A stretch of DNA of 64,000 nucleotides from Acetobacter pasteurianus subsp. pasteurianus LMG 1262 = NBRC 106471 (GTDB taxonomy: Bacteria > Pseudomonadota > Alphaproteobacteria > Acetobacterales > Acetobacteraceae): the NCBI RefSeq assembly GCF_000285275.1, contig NZ_CADO01000016.1, forward strand, positions 62,001 to 126,000, written 5' to 3'. The position numbers and the translations under genes were made by a program. Below the pieces are notes generated by a model. It saw only the letters and a list, made by a program, of their open reading frames with translations. It ran no database searches and was not told the origin of the DNA. This document shows positions 40,485 through 49,447 of this stretch, one piece after another; position 1 is the first letter of the stretch; each line of letters begins with the position of its first letter.

Positions 40485-41314
40485 GGTGTATCCGGATCTG
40501 CAGCCATAACGGCAAGATCCTGCCGGGCCAGATCTGCCTCATGGCTATCTGGCGCCAGATCAAGCACCCGCTGCCAATCTGCCTGTGCACCGGTGGCATC
40601 CCCTTTGCGTTCACGCACAATGCCACGCTCCAGCAGGGCTGCGGGGTTTTCCGGCTCTATTTCCAAAGCGTGCGCTACGTGCGTGGCAGCGGCATCAAGC
40701 TGCCCAACGCGGCGCTCTGCCGATGCCAGCAAAACATAGGCTTCGGCCCCGATATCTGGCTTTTTGGCCACCAGTGCCGAAAGTTCTTTCACCACAACAT
40801 CGGCCTGATCTTGCGCCAGCAAGGCACGGGCACGCAGCAGATGCAGGCGGGTGTCATCCTCAAACGCCAGCCCGTAATCTACACTGCTCAAGGCTTTTTC
40901 TGGTTGCCCGGCAGAAAGCCAGGCATCTGCTGCATCTTCCTCTAATCCGGCGCGAAAGCTGGAAGGCGCACGCTCTGCATGTTCTATGGGCTGGTGGGCA
41001 AGCTCATCCAGTTCCTGTGCGGCACTTTCTTCATCCCCGGCTTCCAGCAATGCCAAAGCGTGACAATGCTTGGCCTCCTGCCCCCCGTTGCCGTGGCGCT
41101 CCCAGTCCAGCGCGTAATCTCTTGCGCCAAAAGGATCATCCCCCACCATGGCCATACAGGCTTCCACCGACCATTTCTGCCCAGTGAGCGGCCCGGATGC
41201 AGCCGAGGCATGGCCGCGTGCCGTGGTCGCCATAACAGGAGCGGAAACAAGCAACGCTGTACCTGCAACCACGCAGGGAAGATGCCGCCGTGTAGGCACA
41301 AAAGAAAACTTCAT
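40481..41314 (-). CDS. TPR-repeat protein with signal peptide
   Basis: ATG 41314 is preceded by GGAGGCAGG and gives 277 residues; the frame is open 10 codons further. The N-terminus is a signal peptide (TALLVSAPVMA). The rest is helical repeats of TPR type, for example ALVAKKPDIGAEAYVLLASA followed by a second unit ending EIEPENPAALLERGIVRERK. It is probably periplasmic and a scaffold. It is translationally coupled to the GT9 gene downstream. It is divergent from the GT4 gene. Confidence 0.75.
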   Translation of the reverse strand: MKFSFVPTRRHLPCVVAGTALLVSAPVMATTARGHASAASGPLTGQKWSVEACMAMVGDDPFGARDYALDWERHGNGGQEAKHCHALALLEAGDEESAAQELDELAHQPIEHAERAPSSFRAGLEEDAADAWLSAGQPEKALSSVDYGLAFEDDTRLHLLRARALLAQDQADVVVKELSALVAKKPDIGAEAYVLLASAERRVGQLDAAATHVAHALEIEPENPAALLERGIVRERKGDATGAQADWQRVLDLAPDSHEADLARQDLAVMAADPDTP

Positions 41315-41432
41315 CCTGCCTCCATACCAAACAGGTTCATTCACGCACAGGCCGGGAACCTGAAAAGGAAGAACAGTTCTGCCCTACTGATCTTATGGCA
41401 CAAAATGTGCAAATTATGATAACACCCTGTTC

Positions 41433-42662
41433 ATGAGCAGTTTTCTGGCCTCTGCCTCCATTCTGCAAATCCTGCCCGCTCTGGAGCAGGGCGGGGTGGA
41501 AAGAGGCACCATAGAAATGGCGCAGGCCATTACACAAGCTGGGGGCAAAGCACTTGTCATCAGCGCTGGTGGGCGTATGGAACCTCTGTTGCGGCATAGT
41601 GGCGCAGAGCATATTACCCTTCCCGATTGCGGTAGCCGCAACCCTTTGAAAATTGCCAAAAACAGCCATTTCCTCAGCAATATCATTCGCCAGCACAACG
41701 TGCAGCTTGTTCATGCCCGTTCTCGCGCGCCTGCGTGGGTTGCCAAAATGGCCTGCAAGCGCACGCAAACACCTTTTGTAACAACATGGCACGGCGTGCA
41801 CGCCAACAGCTTTCCCGGCAAGCGGCATTACAATGCCGTTTTGGCATCTGGTGATCGTGTTATTGCCATTAGCAACCATATCGCCCAGCGCCTTGCAGAA
41901 GAATACCATGTAGGGCCAGATCGGCTACGCACCATTCCGCGCGGGGCAGATACCGAGCAGTTTTCACCTCAAGTAGTGTCCGGCCAGCGTGTGCACCGTT
42001 TGGTAGAAGCATGGGCGCTTCCGGCTGACGCACCGGTTATTCTCATGCCCGGCAGGCTGACAGCATGGAAAGGCCAGAGCCTTGTGCTGGATGCGCTGGC
42101 ACAACTGCTGGAGCTTTTACCTGATATAAACTGGCACTGCGTGTTTGCTGGTGGTTGCGCACCAGACGATAAATACGCACAGGAACTCAGCACCAAAGCC
42201 GCACAACTGGGCCTGACTGACCGTGTGCGTTTTGCGGGCCATTGCGATGATATGCCTGCTGCCATGATGCTGGCCAATATGGTGGTTGTGCCCTCCCTCC
42301 GCCCAGAACCTTTTGGGCGCGTGGTGGTGGAGGCTCAGGCCATGTGTTGTCCGGTTATTGTGGCGCATCATGGCGCGGCAGTAGAAACCGTTGCTCACGG
42401 CCAAACGGGTTTTAGCTTTACACCAGAAAACGCCAGTGAACTGGCACAGGCTATTTATGACGTGTTAGCTGCACCGCCAGAAATTCTGGAAACGATAGGA
42501 TACGCTGCGCGCCAGATGGTACTGAGCCATTACAGCACTTTTGCCATGCAACATGCCACACTGGCTGTGTATGATGAACTGCTTGGCACCACGCTGGCAG
42601 AACACTTTGCTGACATTAAAAATGACCCTGCCCTCTTTCAGGAACCAACATTTGCGGGATAA
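41433..42662 (+). CDS. Glycosyltransferase family 4
   Basis: The 409-residue enzyme shows the GT4 N-terminal line ILPALEQGGVERGTIEMAQAI and C-terminal donor-binding PSLRPEPFGRVVVEAQAM (E-x7-E type). It likely transfers a sugar from a nucleotide donor onto a lipid or LPS acceptor. With the GT9 and TPR genes on the opposite strand, it suggests a small LPS-core or surface-glycan locus. nadK begins 49 bp downstream. Confidence 0.88.
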   Translation: MSSFLASASILQILPALEQGGVERGTIEMAQAITQAGGKALVISAGGRMEPLLRHSGAEHITLPDCGSRNPLKIAKNSHFLSNIIRQHNVQLVHARSRAPAWVAKMACKRTQTPFVTTWHGVHANSFPGKRHYNAVLASGDRVIAISNHIAQRLAEEYHVGPDRLRTIPRGADTEQFSPQVVSGQRVHRLVEAWALPADAPVILMPGRLTAWKGQSLVLDALAQLLELLPDINWHCVFAGGCAPDDKYAQELSTKAAQLGLTDRVRFAGHCDDMPAAMMLANMVVVPSLRPEPFGRVVVEAQAMCCPVIVAHHGAAVETVAHGQTGFSFTPENASELAQAIYDVLAAPPEILETIGYAARQMVLSHYSTFAMQHATLAVYDELLGTTLAEHFADIKNDPALFQEPTFAG

Positions 42663-42711
42663 GGAAGGAAGACTTTAATTTTCCTGACCTGGAAGGAAGC
42701 AGGACACAGGC

Positions 42712-43527
42712 ATGACTGCTACTTCTCTTACAAACCCGCCCTCAATTTTTATGCGGCCCCCACAACATTTGGCTTTTATGGCGGCCCCCACAGAAACCGC
42801 TCGAGATGAGCTTGACCGGCTGGTAACCCGTTATGGCAACTGCCACCCCGGCGAGGCAGACGTTGTGATCTGCTTGGGCGGTGATGGTTTTATGCTGGAA
42901 ACCCTGCGCGTTATTCTGGAAGCAGGGCTGACCACCCCAGTCTATGGCATGAACTGTGGGTCTGTTGGGTTTCTGATGAACCCTACGGATGAAGAAGACC
43001 TTCCCTACAGATTGGCTCATGCGCAAGCTGCAGTTATTCACCCCCTGCGCATGAAAGCCGTAACTGCACATGGTGAAGCGCATGAAGCACTGGCGCTGAA
43101 CGATGTTTATCTGTTCCGCCAGACACGGCAGGCAGCCAAATTACGCATTGATGTGGACAGGCTGGTGCGTATTCCCGAGCTGATTTGTGATGGCGCCTTG
43201 TTGGCCACACCAGCCGGTTCCACCGCCTACAACCTTTCTGCGCATGGGCCTATTGTGCCGCTTTCTGGCAATTTGCTACCGCTTACCCCTATCTGCCCCT
43301 TTCGACCACGCCGTTGGCGCGGAGCACTTTTACCTTCCTCAGCTCATGTTGGTTTTAGTGTTCTGGAACACGACAAGCGCCCGGTTGCAGCCGTTGCCGA
43401 TTCGATAGAAATTCGGGATGTTGTTTCTGTACAGGCATGGGAAGACCGAGAATTGGCCGTAACCTTGCTGTTTGACCCCGGGCAAACCCTTTCTGAACGT
43501 ATTGCGGCGGAACAGTTTTCTGCATGA
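42712..43527 (+). CDS. nadK: NAD kinase
   Basis: The 271-residue enzyme makes NADP from NAD and ATP or polyphosphate. The [11 protein letters not shown] motif, the [10 protein letters not shown] segment and [18 protein letters not shown] are complete. The C-terminal [20 protein letters not shown] region is as expected. AGGACACAGGC lies before the ATG. It appears to follow the GT4 gene in the same transcript. Confidence 0.95.
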   Translation: MTATSLTNPPSIFMRPPQHLAFMAAPTETARDELDRLVTRYGNCHPGEADVVICLGGDGFMLETLRVILEAGLTTPVYGMNCGSVGFLMNPTDEEDLPYRLAHAQAAVIHPLRMKAVTAHGEAHEALALNDVYLFRQTRQAAKLRIDVDRLVRIPELICDGALLATPAGSTAYNLSAHGPIVPLSGNLLPLTPICPFRPRRWRGALLPSSAHVGFSVLEHDKRPVAAVADSIEIRDVVSVQAWEDRELAVTLLFDPGQTLSERIAAEQFSA

Positions 43528-43610
43528 TGCCGCAGTGTGGCCGCTTTCAGGCACCAAAAGCAGGTTGCCTCTGTTCTTCTTCCTCTTTTTCTGGATTAGT
43601 CTTCCATTTA

Positions 43611-44543
43611 ATGCAGAACATGTTTCCTTTCTCTCGCCGCCTTGTCCTTCTGTGTGCTGCAAGCCTGCTTGCCACCAGTGCGGTTTCACATGCTCAGATT
43701 GTCACCAACAGTCAGGCTCTAGATAGCTTGGGTGGTGCAGCGCCTGTAGCCGCGCCCCCAACACCTGCGGCACCTGTGCATGAAACGGCTCCGCGCCGGA
43801 CAACAACGCCCGCGCGCACTGAAACGCGCCGCCGGGTGGTGGAAAAGCCGCAAACCACCACAGCGCAGAAAAAAGAAACATCCAGCGTAAAGAATACGCA
43901 ACCGGCTGCAACTGCACCTAAAAATACGCCTGCCACCAAACCGGTAACCACTGCTCCGGCCGAAACCAAACCAGCACCCGCACCCGCACCCGCACCCGCA
44001 CCCGTGGCTAAGGCTCCGCCTGCCCCAGTGCAAGAAAGCAAAAGCGTAACGCCTGCGGTTCAGCCACATAAACCACCGCCGCCAGCAACAATACCAAATG
44101 CACCACCTCCGCTGCCGCAGTTGACCCCTGCGCCATCAGACGTGGAAGTTCATCCTTTTCCAGTACCACCACAGCCCACTGTGGACCTGAAAGCACAAGG
44201 CACGGTAACGCCTATTGAAGGCGGTGTACGCATTACCTTTGCGCCAGAAGCAGCAACGCTTAACCCGGAAACACACCAAGCCATTCTGGCATTTGGGCAG
44301 CGTTTGTCTGACAAGCCGCATGTACGTGCCCTGATAGATGCCTATAGTTCCGGCGCTGTGGATGATCCATCATTGCCACGACGTATGGCATTGGCTCGCG
44401 GGTTGGCCGCGCGCAGCGTGCTTATGAATGGCGGCACACCCTCTACCCGCATTTATGTGCGCGTTATTGGACTACCCAAACAGTCAGCCCCCAACACACC
44501 GCAGGATTATATTGATATTTATCAGTCTGACGTTGAGCCCTGA
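43611..44543 (+). CDS. Periplasmic OmpA-like protein with Pro/Ala-rich linker
   Basis: From ATG 43611 the protein has 310 residues (a second ATG at 43620 would remove three). The signal peptide ends near residue 28 (VSHA before Gln). Residues ~30-195 are low complexity, with KP/AP repeats such as PAPAPAPAPAP. The C-terminal ~110 residues resemble OmpA/MotB peptidoglycan binding: RITFAPEAATLNPE at the front, then RRMALARGLAARSVLMNGG. It may link the outer layer or membrane to peptidoglycan. The ribosome site is weak. Confidence 0.7.
   Translation: MQNMFPFSRRLVLLCAASLLATSAVSHAQIVTNSQALDSLGGAAPVAAPPTPAAPVHETAPRRTTTPARTETRRRVVEKPQTTTAQKKETSSVKNTQPAATAPKNTPATKPVTTAPAETKPAPAPAPAPAPVAKAPPAPVQESKSVTPAVQPHKPPPPATIPNAPPPLPQLTPAPSDVEVHPFPVPPQPTVDLKAQGTVTPIEGGVRITFAPEAATLNPETHQAILAFGQRLSDKPHVRALIDAYSSGAVDDPSLPRRMALARGLAARSVLMNGGTPSTRIYVRVIGLPKQSAPNTPQDYIDIYQSDVEP
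43974..44003 (+). repeat. Five tandem GCACCC units
   Basis: Five exact copies of a 6-bp unit encode the Pro-Ala run in the OmpA-like protein. The unit is two codons long, so slippage would change length without a frameshift. Confidence 0.9.
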
Positions 44544-44553
44544 GAACGGGCTC
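44535..44553. terminator. Short convergent hairpin
   Basis: GAGCCC and GGGCTC pair around a 7-nt loop that contains the stop of the OmpA-like gene. It lies between two convergent genes and has only a weak T-rich flank. Confidence 0.35.
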
Positions 44554-44554
44554 T

Positions 44555-46045
44555 TCAGTTCTGCGGCACCTTAAAGGGATGTGACCACACCAGCAGCGTA
44601 TTGCTGCCTATGCGTATTTCCCTTTGTGCAGGCCCAAACTGTGTTTGCGCCTGTCGGGCCTGATCTGCACTTTCACACACAATAAAATTGCCGCCCATTT
44701 CATACCATTGCCGCTTGCTAAGAGTATGAAATGCTTTGATGCCTGAGGGCATGAATTCAACAGGTGCAAGACGTGCCGGAAATGGCACACTGTTGCGCGC
44801 AGCGCTCCAATATGGTGCGAAACCCTGCTTCAGCCCCATTTGTTCCAGAGTGCGATTTACGGGAAATTTTTGGTTTGCCGCTGCATATCCCAAAACAGGA
44901 TGCGGCAGAATTGTTGCCGCGTACAAAATACAGCACAGGCCAAACAGCAAACCGTAACCACGGGGCACCTGCACATGCCGAATAACCAGCAAAACGGACA
45001 GCAGGCACGGAAAAACCAGATAGCGGAATGACTGCTCATCCATTGTCAGTTCGCCAAAAACAAAGGCTGCCAACATAATAACAATGGCAAATACAGATGA
45101 GAGATCAAACAGATTCCATTGCCGGTTCTTGCGCAGCGCATAAAAGCAGCTCCATACCGTGCCACCAGCACAAGCCAGATGGAACAGTTCGCGCCCAGAA
45201 CCTGAAAGCGTAATCGGCTTTCCAAAAAAATCGGCGCCGAAATACTGTAAAAAGCCGGAAAACAAGACACTCAGATTGTACGAGGCCCGGCTTTGTGAGC
45301 CAAAAGACGAACTCCACAACCCCGGCACATGGAAGGCCCCATTATGGGCCAGCACTGTTTTAATAACGTGCTCCAGCATCAAAGCCCCCACCATGCTGCT
45401 GGCAAGCCCGACATATTTTGGAGTGCGTTGTTCAAGGCTGAACCCGATAGCGGCCAGAATAACCGGCAAAGCTAGGGTGTACTTTACCAGATCATCACTG
45501 CTCAGCAGCAGCGCAACCAACAGAACAGTCCCACTCCAACGCGCGCAGGTGCCGAATGCACTTTTGGATTGTAGGCATTGAGGCTTCTGTAACCACATCA
45601 GCCAGAACAGCAACATGCCCACATAAGCGCCGACATGATAACAGGGTGATAACACCAGATGGACCGCAAAGGCACTCGGTGCCCCTAACAGAACAAGAAG
45701 CGACCACCCCGTATTGCCCGTTGCCAAACGCGCGATACGAAACGCCAGCAACATGGCAATGGCCCACAGCATGGCGGGCACGATGTAATAAAAAGATACA
45801 TGCCAGCCAAACAGACCAAACATCACAACGTAAGGTAGAATTTCAGTAAAATAGAAGGATTGGGTAGAAAGGTCCCACCCTTTCAGCAAAACATTGCCAT
45901 GCAGAATATCCTGCGCTGCCAGCAAGGTAGAAACACTGTCTGAATTAAAAGGCTGCGTCATACCCAAAGCGACATACAGCAGCGTTAACGCCACAAATGC
46001 CACCATATACCCGGCTATGGTTTGGTATGTTTTGCGTACAGCCAC
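44555..46045 (-). CDS. Polytopic membrane protein, GT-C glycosyltransferase-like
   Basis: I choose GTG 46045, which has GAGGGA 8 nt upstream; an ATG at 46072 in frame lies directly behind the rnhA terminator. The ~496-residue protein has about 10 hydrophobic helices and a periplasmic loop after helix 1 with FNSDSVSTLLAAQDIL. That acidic loop resembles the catalytic loop of lipid-linked GT-C enzymes such as ArnT or PMT-like proteins. The family and substrate are not certain. It may act on cell-surface glycans. It is on the same strand as rnhA. Confidence 0.55.
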   Translation of the reverse strand: MAVRKTYQTIAGYMVAFVALTLLYVALGMTQPFNSDSVSTLLAAQDILHGNVLLKGWDLSTQSFYFTEILPYVVMFGLFGWHVSFYYIVPAMLWAIAMLLAFRIARLATGNTGWSLLVLLGAPSAFAVHLVLSPCYHVGAYVGMLLFWLMWLQKPQCLQSKSAFGTCARWSGTVLLVALLLSSDDLVKYTLALPVILAAIGFSLEQRTPKYVGLASSMVGALMLEHVIKTVLAHNGAFHVPGLWSSSFGSQSRASYNLSVLFSGFLQYFGADFFGKPITLSGSGRELFHLACAGGTVWSCFYALRKNRQWNLFDLSSVFAIVIMLAAFVFGELTMDEQSFRYLVFPCLLSVLLVIRHVQVPRGYGLLFGLCCILYAATILPHPVLGYAAANQKFPVNRTLEQMGLKQGFAPYWSAARNSVPFPARLAPVEFMPSGIKAFHTLSKRQWYEMGGNFIVCESADQARQAQTQFGPAQREIRIGSNTLLVWSHPFKVPQN

Positions 46046-46073
46046 AGTGATTTTTCCCTCACAATGCCCCATG

Positions 46074-46097
46074 AAAAAACCGGCCTTTCAGCCGGTT
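46074..46097 (-). terminator. Terminator after rnhA
   Basis: A 7-bp stem (AACCGGC/GCCGGTT) with a 6-nt loop is followed on the minus strand by TTTTTTC. It starts 6 bp after the rnhA stop and reaches almost to the next gene on the same strand. Confidence 0.8.
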
Positions 46098-46102
46098 TGT
46101 TT

Positions 46103-46597
46103 TTAGCTCTCTAACAGAGACTGTTCTATTTTTTCCCGGGCTTCTGTTGCCAGTTGATCCACCCGTTCATTTTCTGGCACGCCGGAGTGCCCTTTTACCC
46201 AATGCCATGAAACCTCATGCCGTTTGGCTACATCAAGCAGCCTGCGCCACAAATCCATATTGGCAACCGGATCACCCGATGCATTACGCCAATTTCGCCT
46301 TACCCAGCCTGTATGCCACCGGGTAATGCCATTGCGCACATATTCGCTATCTGTATGCAGGTTCACCACACAGGGGCGTGTCAGGGCTTCCAGCGCTTCT
46401 GCGGCGGCTGTGAGCTCCATACGGTTGTTGGTGGTTTCACGCTCACCGCCAGAAAGTTCCCGTTCTACACCTTTGCAGCGTAGCAAAACACCCCAGCCAC
46501 CCGGGCCGGGGTTTGGGCGGCATCCGCCATCTGTCCAGATTTCAACCGCCAGAGCAGGTTGTTCTGTTGCGTTGCTGGTTTCAGAATCCGTAGGCAT
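46103..46597 (-). CDS. rnhA: Ribonuclease HI
   Basis: RNase HI cleaves RNA in RNA-DNA hybrids. Catalytic residues are visible in [14 protein letters not shown] (Asp), NNRMELTAA (Glu) and LHTDSEYV (Asp); the HWVKGHSG loop completes the site. ATG 46597 gives 164 residues; GTG 46603 is a close alternative. The 5' end overlaps the 3' end of thrB by 17 bp, as in many Alphaproteobacteria. Confidence 0.96.
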   Translation of the reverse strand: MPTDSETSNATEQPALAVEIWTDGGCRPNPGPGGWGVLLRCKGVERELSGGERETTNNRMELTAAAEALEALTRPCVVNLHTDSEYVRNGITRWHTGWVRRNWRNASGDPVANMDLWRRLLDVAKRHEVSWHWVKGHSGVPENERVDQLATEAREKIEQSLLES

Positions 46598-47555
46598 CAG
46601 CACTGTCCGTTTCCAAGTGGAAGCGCAGGCGCTTCAGGTAATCCATAGGATCTTTAGGCGTCACCAAGGCATCTGCTGGTGTATTGATCCAGTCATACAG
46701 CCGGGTGAGCAAAAAGCGCATGGCCGCACCTCTGGCCAAAACTGGCATAAGCTTACGCTCTGCTGGCTCTAACGGGCGTATTTCCTCATACCCTTGCATC
46801 ATGTGCCGGGCAAAAGTGATGTTAAACGCCCCATCAGCCTGAAAGCACCATGCGTTCAAACAGATGGCAATGTCGTAGGCTAGAAAATCCGTGCAGGCGA
46901 AATAGAAATCAATCACACCTGAAACGGCATGATCCAGAAAGAAAACGTTATCCGGAAACATGTCTGCATGAATCTGCCCGCGCGGCAGAAGCGGATTATT
47001 CCCCCGCCCCGGCCAAAATGGCAGAATATGCTCTAGGGCATTTTGCAGTTCATCCCGCAAACCTGCGCACACATTATCAGCACCTGCGCCACAGCTTTGC
47101 AGCAGCGCAAACCACGCATCTGGCCCCAAGCTGTTCTGACGTTCCGGCTTGTAAGAGCGCCCTGCCACATGCAATTGCGCCAAAGCCCGCCCAAGTGGGC
47201 GACAATGCTCAAGCCTCACCACACGCGGCCAAACGCCGGGCAAAAATGTGGTTATGGCAGCGGGCCTGCCTGCCAGTGTTTTCAGCACATGGCCTTGCGA
47301 ATCAGCCACGGGCTGGGGGCATGTTACCCCCTCACGCGCCAGATGCTGCATAAGCCCTAAAAACCAAGGCAGATCCTGCGCATTCACCCGTTTTTCGTAC
47401 AGGGTAAGAATGTAATCTCCATCTGTTGTACGCAGTTGGAAATTACTGTTCTCCACCCCTTCGGCAATACCGCGAAACGCAACCAGAGACCCTATGGCGT
47501 AATCCTGCAAAAACGCTTCCAGAGCCTCGTTCCCAACGTCCGTATAGACGGCCAT
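46581..47555 (-). CDS. thrB: Homoserine kinase, APH-like type
   Basis: A 324-residue kinase of the aminoglycoside-phosphotransferase fold (HSK2 type, not the GHMP type). The catalytic region reads [15 protein letters not shown] and the metal-binding Asp follows in [11 protein letters not shown]. It phosphorylates homoserine for threonine synthesis. It begins 9 bp after ispH and overlaps rnhA, a conserved order. The threonine synthase gene is not in view. Confidence 0.93.
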   Translation of the reverse strand: MAVYTDVGNEALEAFLQDYAIGSLVAFRGIAEGVENSNFQLRTTDGDYILTLYEKRVNAQDLPWFLGLMQHLAREGVTCPQPVADSQGHVLKTLAGRPAAITTFLPGVWPRVVRLEHCRPLGRALAQLHVAGRSYKPERQNSLGPDAWFALLQSCGAGADNVCAGLRDELQNALEHILPFWPGRGNNPLLPRGQIHADMFPDNVFFLDHAVSGVIDFYFACTDFLAYDIAICLNAWCFQADGAFNITFARHMMQGYEEIRPLEPAERKLMPVLARGAAMRFLLTRLYDWINTPADALVTPKDPMDYLKRLRFHLETDSADAYGF

Positions 47556-47564
47556 GCAGCACCT

Positions 47565-48566
47565 TTAGCCTAGCGGTGCGGGAAGGCGGAACGTTACGTT
47601 TTCTTCCTTCACAATCCGCTCTTCAATGCACAGCGTGTAACGCTTGGCCATTTCTGCCAGCATTTCCTGCACCAGTGCTTCTGGCGCAGAAGCACCAGCC
47701 GTAATGCCCAGCGTGTTCACACCTTCCAGCACGGACCAATCCAAAGAATCCAGACGCGGCACCAAAAGCGCACGCGGTGTGCCGGAACGTTCCGCCACTT
47801 CACGCAGACGCTGGGAGTTGGAAGAATTAGGAGAGCCAATAACAATAACCAGATCGCACTCAGGTGCGATGGTTTTTACGGCTTCCTGACGGTTTGTGGT
47901 GGCGTAGCAGATATCTTCGCGCTTTGGCCCTTCAATCAGCGGGAACCGTGCACGCAGAATATCTACGATTTCTGCCGTATCATCTACAGAAAGTGTGGTC
48001 TGGGTGATAAAGGCCAGACGTGTTGGGTCTTCTGGCTCTACCGTGCGGGCTTCTTCTGCATCGTTAATCAGTGTCATGGCGCCGGGGGGTAGCTGGCCCA
48101 TTGTGCCAACCACTTCCGGATGGCCTGCATGGCCAATCATCAGGATATGGCGGCTTTCTGGCCCACCACCAGCAAAATGACGCTCAGCCTCACGGTGCAC
48201 CTTGGAAACCAGCGGGCATGTGGCATCTAGATACAACAGATTGCGGCGTTCTGCCTCAACCGGCACGGTTTTGGGCACGCCATGAGCAGAGAAAACAACG
48301 TGGCCATCTACGGGAACTTCATCCAGTTCCTCAACAAAGATGGCGCCTTGTGCTTCCAGCTCTTCCACCACTGTCCGGTTATGGACAATTTCGTGGCGGA
48401 CATAAACAGGCGCACCGTAACGGCGGATGGCTTCTTCCACCACACGGATGGCGCGGTCCACCCCTGCGCAGAAACCACGTGGGCCTGCCAGCAGAACCTT
48501 AAGAGATCTGCCGTGCTGAGCATCTGCGCTCTGGGGCGGGGTAAGGGTATCAGTTTGATCGGGCAT
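47565..48566 (-). CDS. ispH: 4-hydroxy-3-methylbut-2-enyl diphosphate reductase
   Basis: IspH makes IPP and DMAPP from HMBPP in the MEP pathway, using a 4Fe-4S cluster. The three cluster cysteines are in GFCAGVDR (Cys33), DATCPLVSK and [13 protein letters not shown] 48566 (GGGGA upstream) gives 333 residues; the frame is open 19 codons further. The product feeds ubiquinone and hopanoid synthesis. Confidence 0.96.
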   Translation of the reverse strand: MPDQTDTLTPPQSADAQHGRSLKVLLAGPRGFCAGVDRAIRVVEEAIRRYGAPVYVRHEIVHNRTVVEELEAQGAIFVEELDEVPVDGHVVFSAHGVPKTVPVEAERRNLLYLDATCPLVSKVHREAERHFAGGGPESRHILMIGHAGHPEVVGTMGQLPPGAMTLINDAEEARTVEPEDPTRLAFITQTTLSVDDTAEIVDILRARFPLIEGPKREDICYATTNRQEAVKTIAPECDLVIVIGSPNSSNSQRLREVAERSGTPRALLVPRLDSLDWSVLEGVNTLGITAGASAPEALVQEMLAEMAKRYTLCIEERIVKEENVTFRLPAPLG

Positions 48567-48787
48567 GGTGTTCCCCAAAGTTGCAGCGGACTGTATAGAA
48601 GAAAACTGGCTATGAAGAAGCATATTGAAAACAGGCTATGCCCGAAACCCATAAAGGTGACGGAAGTTGTGGCCTACGCAAAGGACGCATGGGATGCAAC
48701 CCGTTTTACGGCATCAAAGCCTTGAAAAACATACCTATGTGGGTGTGATGGCTGCTATCTGCTGTGTTCAACCCGTTTTAACCGATA

Positions 48788-49393
48788 ATGCCGGATCCAT
48801 ACATGTTCCCTAATCACAACCAATGGCGCAGCCTGTTCCCCCGTATTGCCGCCCCGGGTCTGGCAGCACTTGGGCTGCTGGCCACCCTTGGCGGCTGCGG
48901 TGATGGTGAAAGCAAATCCATGGATTTTGCGCCCACCTGCCCCATTACGCATATTCCTTCTGAAGCGGCGGATTACTACCTCTACCAAGGTAAGCAGACG
49001 GGCTTTAAAAACATGGTGGCCCGCGCCAGCATCCTGCAATTACAGGGTGATTGCCTTGCCGCAGGCCCCAAGGACCTGAAAACCCGAATCGTGCTGCGCT
49101 TTGTGATTGAACGCGGCCCGGCCGCAACAGCCAATACACTCACCCTGCCGTGGTTTATTGCCGTGCTGCACGGGGACAGGATTGTGAACAAGCATGTGTT
49201 CCACCACACCGTGTCCTTCCCGGCCAACCTCTCTACCTTTGAAGACGATACAAAGGTGATTACGGTAGATCTGCCTATTCCACCCAAAAACGTGGATTCA
49301 GATTATCGGTTTGAAATTGGCTTCCAGCTAACCAAGGACCAGCTTGAATATAATCAGGTCCATCTGAAACGCGCAGCGTATCAGGCTTACTGA
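48788..49393 (+). CDS. Putative lipoprotein of unknown function
   Basis: The 201-residue protein has a signal sequence ending in lipobox LGGC (Cys37). The mature part contains two further cysteines (APTCPIT and QGDCLAAG) and a beta-rich pattern such as NTLTLPWFIAVLHGDRIV. Similar Acetobacteraceae proteins are usually annotated hypothetical. ATG 48788 or ATG 48803 could be the start; neither has a good ribosome site. It is divergent from ispH, 221 bp apart. Confidence 0.65.
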   Translation: MPDPYMFPNHNQWRSLFPRIAAPGLAALGLLATLGGCGDGESKSMDFAPTCPITHIPSEAADYYLYQGKQTGFKNMVARASILQLQGDCLAAGPKDLKTRIVLRFVIERGPAATANTLTLPWFIAVLHGDRIVNKHVFHHTVSFPANLSTFEDDTKVITVDLPIPPKNVDSDYRFEIGFQLTKDQLEYNQVHLKRAAYQAY

Positions 49394-49412
49394 TATTAAG
49401 CGGTAGCACTGA

Positions 49413-49436
49413 GCTGGGGGCTTTATCACCCCCAGC
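49413..49436. terminator. Convergent hairpin
   Basis: GCTGGGGG pairs with CCCCCAGC around an 8-nt loop between two convergent genes. It lacks a T-run, so its termination strength is uncertain. Confidence 0.4.
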
Positions 49437-49447
49437 CAAGATATCTT

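Noticed and set aside
43974-44003. GCACCC repeats as a CRISPR or satellite element
   Set aside because: Units are contiguous without spacers and lie in frame inside a coding linker.
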